Source: Gonapodya prolifera JEL478 (taxonomy: Eukaryota; Monoblepharomycota; Monoblepharidomycetes; Monoblepharidales; Gonapodyaceae). Taken from it: a DNA stretch of 64,000 nucleotides. Both the position numbers and the translations under genes were made by a program. The stretch is taken from NCBI GenBank assembly GCA_001574975.1, contig KQ965765.1, positions 1,899-65,898 on the forward strand, read 5' to 3'. Positions 58,031 through 64,000 of this stretch are shown piece by piece; position 1 is the first letter of the stretch, and the number at the start of each line of letters is the position of its first letter. Under the pieces are notes generated by a model. That model saw nothing but the letters and a program-made list of their open reading frames with translations, ran no database searches and was not told the origin of the DNA.

Positions 58031-60024
58031 ATGTGTTTCCAACATTTTTGCATAATCCAGTCCCAAAGTGTAGATGACACCGTGACAATAACTGACCTCA
58101 ACACCAGATGGGCGCCATCGCAAGTTCAGAACGCGGCTCCTGACGACAATGGCGATGAAAACATATTGGAAGCAGCAGACATTAGCCCCGTGTTCTCCGA
58201 TGAAATCGCAAAACTTTTCCATCGTGCATACAAAGCTTCACCCCCGAAGGCCAAGCCTAAACGGGAAGAATGGACAGTCTGCGCAGCAGTAGTGATGTGG
58301 AAAAAATCAGATCAGCCCGATCATACTGGGAATGGTCCTGGGCTCGGGAAATGAAAGAGGGAAATCGCAGACGATCAAACGTCAAGCAATCCCCACCCCA
58401 TCAGTGCTCACCATCCTGGATCGGGAACGCTCACTGTTTTCTCTCTGGGAACTGGAGTCAAGTGTCTCCTGCGGGACAAGCTGTGGGGTCGACGGGTTAA
58501 CAAAGCCCTGCAACTGGTCCTGAGATAGCAGGACGAATACGACTACCGACGTGACTTGGTGGTCGATTTGCATGCAGAAACTATTGCGAGGCGTGGATTT
58601 GTGAGGTAAGTACAAATCTTTGTTCCATCTGATTGGAGCCGTTGGAGGTGGGAGGAAACTACGGAAAATGGATCAACATGGGGTCGCGATCCCAATAGAT
58701 GGAGGCTTATTGAAGTGACCTTTGATGTTCTTATACTCTCAGATGGCTCCTTCGCCAAGCGGGGGCATGTCTTTCTGGCCAGTCTTCCATTTTCGTGTCA
58801 ACTGATGCGGCACATAACATCTCTCAACCTGCCGGCTCTGGTGATCTTCATCCTTTCCTACGCATTCGAGGGTACAGTGAAGGTACAGCAAAATTTTATT
58901 TATATGTCAGTCACGGCCCGTGTGAGTCTCGGAATCCCTCTTCTATCGCACATCGAACTCATGATTTTTCCAACCGGTGGATTCGCAAAAATGGCGCTGC
59001 AACAACCATTGCAGACCCACTGAGGCAAATTTGACAAAGCACAATTGCCGACTAGCATGGGGTATGAATATCAAGTTGTAGGGACGCCTGACCGAGAGTC
59101 CACAGACGAATGTCGTGGGGACCCACAACTCCCAATCTCCGAAGTGCAACGTGTTCCTGCTCCTGTTGGTGTTCTCCGTGGTCGTGAGGTTTCTCACCCT
59201 GATACCTGGCCGATGGCTTATCCCCTGCGTACAAAGCCCTCCATTTCAAACGCACCGCCGACATCATCCCTCTCGTGTTCGGACAAACTGTCCCGATACC
59301 AACTACTGGGATACCAGGGAGGCTTACTGGCACCGCTTATCGATCGACCAGTACGAATTGCTGGACTCAACGTGGGACCCGACGTGTTCAACTTTGAGGG
59401 TCTTCGGGCAATTTCTACCAGATTCGAGGAAGCGGAGCGCTTGCTTCATTTCCCCAGAGACGATGACATAGAGTTGTGTGCTCGATATATATCTCCCTTG
59501 GAACGACTTTCAATAGTACGCAGCGCTGTCGTCGTTGAACATTCACGTTCATGGACCTGCTATCCGGGATCACACGAGACTGTTTCTACCTGCTTGACAT
59601 CCATTTCTTTCGTTACCCCTGTACCTTCGACGCCTGAATCCTTCGCCGAGGATCTTGTTGCGAACGGACACGTCGAAGTGCTCGCTGCCACAGGGAGACG
59701 CCTTGGTGCGACGAAGCCAAACCCGGGAAAGGGGACGCTGCTTTTGGAGGCAGGAATAGAAGCTCATTTTCACGGTTGTCGCGACGACTGTAGGCAGAGG
59801 AGGTTGCAGCTGGCGTCATTGATCAACTTCCTGATCATTTGAAGAAGCTGCTACCCGAAAATTGGAATGACCTAGATTATCAGGAATGGAAGGGGAGTAG
59901 ATCAGAATGGGAAGCGGAGAGCGGAAGAAACATGAAGGACCCGTACCTGGAAAGCTTCCATCAACTATGGACAATCAAGGAGGCCTCGGAGGCTTCAGCA
60001 ACTGGTATGTGGGAAAAAAAGTGA
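58031..60024 (+). CDS. ADAT1: tRNA-specific adenosine deaminase 1 (ADAT1/Tad1)
   Basis: ADAT1/Tad1 converts adenosine-37 of tRNA-Ala to inosine. The first exon has FSDEIAKLFHRAYKASPP, then KREEWTVCAAVV, matching the family N-terminus. Next are FSLGTGVKCLLRDKL and DLVVDLHAETIARRGFVR, with the catalytic HAE motif. Zinc ligand Cys is in FYLYVSHGPC (about 58895); GTGAGT directly after it marks an intron, so the usual PCGDA is split and the following residues are not certain. The second Cys and the editase core lie in SLSCSDKLSRYQLLGYQGGL, PLIDRPVRIAGLNVG. The C-terminus has ATGRRLGATKPNPGKGTLLL and LKKLLPENWNDLDYQEWKG, YLESFHQLWTIKEASEAS, stopping at 60022-60024. The gene is split into about ten exons. 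The start at 58031 is the nearest in-frame ATG. Confidence 0.75.
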
Positions 60025-60199
60025 GAGATTCTGGTCACCATTCGAGCAAAACGCCCAATCATGAATGAATGTACCATTGTACATAAATGATGCTTAAACG
60101 TTAATATGAGGGGTAATCGAATACGTAAAAGATGCCCATATTCTAAGTGCTGATGACTTTTGCAAGGTCCGGTCCGTAATTATTACCGCGGTGTCGTCT

Positions 60200-63100
60200 T
60201 CAGGAATGCTTTGCCCACGGCGCAAGCACTTGCAGCGTCCGTCGAAGCTCTCCTTGATCAAAACTGCGCCACGACGGTGTAATTCCGCCGTGGCGTTCCT
60301 CCACCATGTACAGCTTGCACAGCGCCGCGAGTTCCTTCCCTGCCAAGTGGACCTTTCCAGTGAGTTCCAGCGCGCAGATGGAGAGCATGGCGAGGTCCCG
60401 TGCGCGCGATGCGAGAACACCGAGTTGTTCCGCAGAGCAGGTGCTCAGGGGGAGTGTGTCGTCGCGCGATGAACCGTGAGTCAGGAACTTGAGGTTTCGG
60501 TAGCTCAAGACGTGCATTAGGGCACACAAGTACACTAACAAGGAACGCGATAGTGAAATCGTGTTACAACAATCCCGCGCATTCACAGGAAAGAAAAAAA
60601 GAGGTGCGAACCTGCATATATCCCGGTAACCATGACGACACCACCCCGTTCCCGCCAGTCCGAGTTCACAAAAGCTTCAAGCAGGCACAGGAACTTTCCC
60701 GCGATTCCAAGGCACTTGGTGTACCCCTCTTCTTCGTGGAGCCAGGATAGGGGGCAGTGTGTCGCCGTTTGATCAGCCTGGGTAGCGTGAACAGGAGCAG
60801 CTGAAACGGCAGCGGATTCTGAAAGGAGCACGACGGATCCGGGTTTTGGGCCGTGTAGGATCATCCAGGAGCAGAAGAAGTCGAAGATCCAGAATGTCGG
60901 ACCGGATACGAACACCTTCAGGAGAGTTAAGTTGCCATTGAGTAAACTCGAAACGGTCGTGTTGAGACATCAAAAACACAAACCTTCTCAGGGGCATCCT
61001 CCGTTTTGAAATGGGGTTTCAGGGGCCACGCATCCACGCGGTACGCAAACCGGCCCTGTCCCGTCTGAAGCACATCTACAAAAATCCCACCACGCCATCA
61101 CCTCTGCACTCCAATAGGCAAACACTTGAAACGATCTCTCTCACCTTTAAGGTCCTCCGGAAACGCCTCCTCAACGACCTGGCAACACGCATCGAGCAGT
61201 TCCATCCGATTATGCACGCATCCCGGGGGACATTTGGACGTGGGACGACGGAACGGATCGCCGCAGCGGATTGGGAGGAATTGCGTTTTGAGGTCGATCC
61301 AGAAGAGGGAGATTTGACCCGCGACGAAGGCCGCAAAGGGCATTAGGGCTGGTACAGATTCGTTGTTCGGCGGGCGGCGGCGGGCGCGGTGAGTCGCAAT
61401 GGCAGTCTTACCGACTTTGATTCGTCGAAACACCCACCGGTATCAGGAACACGCCCACCCACGAACATCTCTCTCGCCTTGACGGGATCCAGGACAAAGA
61501 ACTCGGACGCGCGCGGGCCTTCGGCAGTTGGGTTGTCGGGCCAGGGTGGGGAGCGGATGCCAGGGAAGTGTGGGGGTGTGGGGTTTTCTTTTGGGAGTGT
61601 GAAGGAAGGGTGGAGATTGGGGGGGAAGGTGTGGACGTGTGTTGGTGAAGGAAGGTATGCGATGCGTATGATTCACCTCTTCCGAGAACGACCAAGTCTC
61701 CAAATGCAGACGTATACGGAATCGTATAGTGACATAACGTGTTGCGCTCGTGTGCGTAAATGAGCCAGAAAATCCTGCGTTAATTACGCGTGCGTTGCGA
61801 ATGGAACAGGACCAAGAGCAGCGATGGGCCACAGTCAATCACACGTAAAGGGGAAGAGGCACGGAGCTCAAATCAATCCTCACATTCGTCGACTTTCCTT
61901 CTCCTTCACAGGCCTTTTCCGCAACTCCGGGCAGTCGTCCGGGTCCACGTGCAGGCCGACCTTGAACAGGAGCTCGACGAGAATTCTACAACGATCGGGA
62001 TGTGAGTTGCAGGGGCAGGGGTCGATGGCAAAGAAGGAAGAAGCAAGGAAAGGTACGTACGAGAGCACGGCGAGGGTCGTGAGCATGTTTGTGTGGAAGT
62101 TGGAGGAGAGAGCCTGGTTGAGTAGGTGAGTGTGTTAAAAATGATGCAGTACTAGATCCGTCGTGACTTCGAAAAGTGAAGTTGTGCTGTACTGACCAGG
62201 AGAAGGTGCATCAACGCCGTCTTGAAAACACAAGAGTGAAATTACTTTCATTCGGAGACGGGAATAGATACAACAACGAACCAGCTCTCTCATCCCTGGA
62301 TTCCGCGCATTCTGAATCATGGACGTAAGCTGCAGTCCTCTCTCGAAAAACGGGAGGCCGTCGCGATTCGTGCCCGTCATGCCTTCGATGAGGGGGCGCT
62401 TCTGGTGGAAAGAAAGAGCAGGAGCAGAAAATGAACACTGCGTGATATGAAAACGAGACTTGCAAAAAAGGAAGTGAACTTACGACATCCCCTCGCGACG
62501 AGAATTGCGATGCTAGGGCGAGCATGCCGTACACGAGAATGGAGTCGGTGGCGTCGTCGCCGCGAAACATGTCTGGTTGAGGTAAAAAGCGGTGCTGTAG
62601 TGTGGAAACCGAAGTAAACGAGGGAAGAAATATGGGCAGGACAGGGAGGTATCTTACCACGACCCAGGTGTCAATCTCTTCGGCGAGCTGGAAGTATCGG
62701 AAAAGAAGTCCTCGCAGGCCGTTCTCGCCTGGAAGTGAAGCTGACAGGGGGGTTTTGAGAAGTTGGTGATTACGGCCCGGTTATGTAACCGGAAAATCGT
62801 GAAGAATTCCGCCGCGTACTCAGTCCTCCGAATATTCCAATGGAAGTTTGCGGATGTGGGAAAGCTGGCTGAATAGCGACCTCAGAACCAAAGCTCGGTG
62901 AGCTTTTTGGGGAAAGATTCTCGATTTTAGTGTCTTGTTCGGGGAGGACTTCGGTTTTATACGTTTCATTTGGCGATGGCCCACGTTGCGGCGAAGGCGA
63001 TCCATCGTCGCTTGGTGCTGGTGTCTGCGGCGAGTCAGACTGGCGACGACACGGGATGCCGGTGTTGTAGCATCTGTCGCACTGAGTCGGAGGCAAAAAG

Positions 63101-63335
63101 TTGACGGGGTATCTGTTACCGAACGCACACCTTCAACCCCTTACCGGATTGCCGCCTGAGCATTTCTGAGTTCCCAGGCAGAAGGCGAGCGAGGCAGGGT
63201 CGGGGTTGGCATTAGGGATGGCAGAAGTCGAAAGGTATGGCTGATTTGGAGGAATCTCGCACTCGCCAATCACAGTCGACTCACCACGCGATCCTTCTTG
63301 CATTTGACGCAGGCTGTCTTCGGCTTCGGCGGCAT
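60200..63335 (-). CDS. Zn2Cys6 transcription factor with fungal-specific regulatory domain
   Basis: The first three exons give a perfect binuclear zinc cluster. Exon 1 (63335-63285) is MPPKPKTACVKCKKDRV, exon 2 (63165-63145, only 21 bp) is KCSGGNP, exon 3 from 63081 is CDRCYNTGIPCRRQSDSP, giving spacing C-x2-C-x6-C-x5-C-x2-C-x6-C. All borders are GT...AG in phase 0. A Ser/Pro-rich linker follows. The regulatory domain starts LPGENGLRGLLFRYFQLAEE, then PDMFRGDDATDSILVYGMLA, PFFERGLQLTSMIQNA and, near the end, LAGKELAALCKLYMVEERHG and LRRTLQVLAPWAKHS at the stop (60202-60200). This matches the fungal_trans (middle homology) domain, which is helical and regulatory. Several middle exon borders are uncertain. 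The genes it controls are unknown; none of the neighbours is a typical pathway cluster. Confidence 0.8.
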
Positions 63336-64000
63336 CACCGGCCGGTGCCCACGGGCTGTTGGGGTGAAAATAATCTCGTAAAGTTCGCTTGGATTTTCTG
63401 CCGGGCCAGACCGACGACGGCAGCCTCAACGATATTTTACGCCTCAATCCCCACCCATGTGAAATGGAGAATAAAAACGCAGCTTCTTTGTCACTTTCCT
63501 CAGGTGTTCCGACGTGTGCGCTCAAGTGCAGAGTCTTCCTCAGTCAATTATTCATCCGGGCGATATAGGAAAAGATAAGAAACACAACTGCACAACCCTG
63601 TCCTGGAAACATCTGCTGACATGTATTCGTGTTGTCTTCAGGACCAATTAAAGTATAAAGCGAAATGAAAGTGTCACTGTGCTGCAAAGGTTGTTTGTCG
63701 GCAAGAAACCGGGGGAGACAGATTGCCGACCCCTTATCCTCGGTCACTGACCCCTCCTCCCTCCCCCATTCTTCATCTCCAGTCCCATTCCCCGGCCTCA
63801 TCGGCGAAATTCTGCCATGTGCTCTCGCGCTGTGCAATCTCTCATTCAGGCTGGCCGCAGATGGTCGCCTCTCCCTCTTCCTCCGGCAATATCCCACCCC
63901 GCACACATCCGACAATACGTAACATACTGTCCGCCTCGGGAGGCCCGTCCCATGCTGTCTTCAGTCCGCGTTTGGCACCAATCGAGATTCCAATCGACTC
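63336..64000. other. End of window, possible divergent gene start
   Basis: Upstream of the Zn2Cys6 factor. The plus frame at 63665-63922 (MKVSLCCKGCLSARNRGRQI, later LIGEILPCALALCNLSF) shows a hydrophobic helix but no family; a competing minus frame covers the same bases. Nothing can be called with confidence, and a gene could extend past 64000. Confidence 0.3.

Overview
The window is nuclear DNA of a fungus. Genes are dense, on both strands, and cut by many short introns (about 40-95 bp, GT...AG). A Zn2Cys6 regulator, a PRELI-family protein, an Rco1-type double-PHD protein, an FSH-type hydrolase and a fungal-type phytochrome support fungi. A homologue of the axonemal protein C20orf85/CIMIP1 (21595-22316), a cAMP-receptor-like GPCR and a Cys-rich transmembrane SH3 protein point to a zoospore-forming, chytrid-like lineage. 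That placement is inference from gene content.

Layout. 1-3298 is gene-poor and holds direct repeats, a two-unit telomere-like motif and a pair of tRNA-like arms resembling a SINE. 3299-15052 carries rco1-like (+), AVL9 (-), a PRELI protein with an added C-terminal membrane helix (-), a 7TM receptor with one in-frame TGA (+) and a universal stress protein (+). 15356-20024 (-) encodes a long coiled-coil protein ending in two BRCT domains. 20254-28806 mixes decayed and intact genes: a flavin monooxygenase remnant, the ciliary gene, an intronless unknown, acireductone dioxygenase, an FSH hydrolase relic, a P450 pseudogene and an intact FSH hydrolase. About 29 kb to 34027 is a hybrid histidine-kinase phytochrome. 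34246-40603 holds a small membrane protein, a METTL21-like methyltransferase with a minisatellite in an intron, and a large PPR protein. 40996-49328 holds a decayed MYND gene, the TM-SH3 receptor and two oppositely oriented Cache-like sequences. 49650-63335 carries a metallo-beta-lactamase-fold protein lacking two metal-binding His, a paraoxonase-like protein, two unknowns, an enlarged pyruvate kinase, ADAT1 and a Zn2Cys6 factor with a 21-bp exon.

Themes. Sensory and signalling genes are prominent (7TM receptor, phytochrome, TM-SH3 protein, Cache-like protein), alongside chromatin and housekeeping functions. Local duplication followed by decay is visible at FSH/P450, the Cache-like pair, MYND and the monooxygenase. 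No virus-like element, CRISPR array, rRNA or intact tRNA was seen. Exon borders were read by eye; where no start or splice site was convincing the entry says so.
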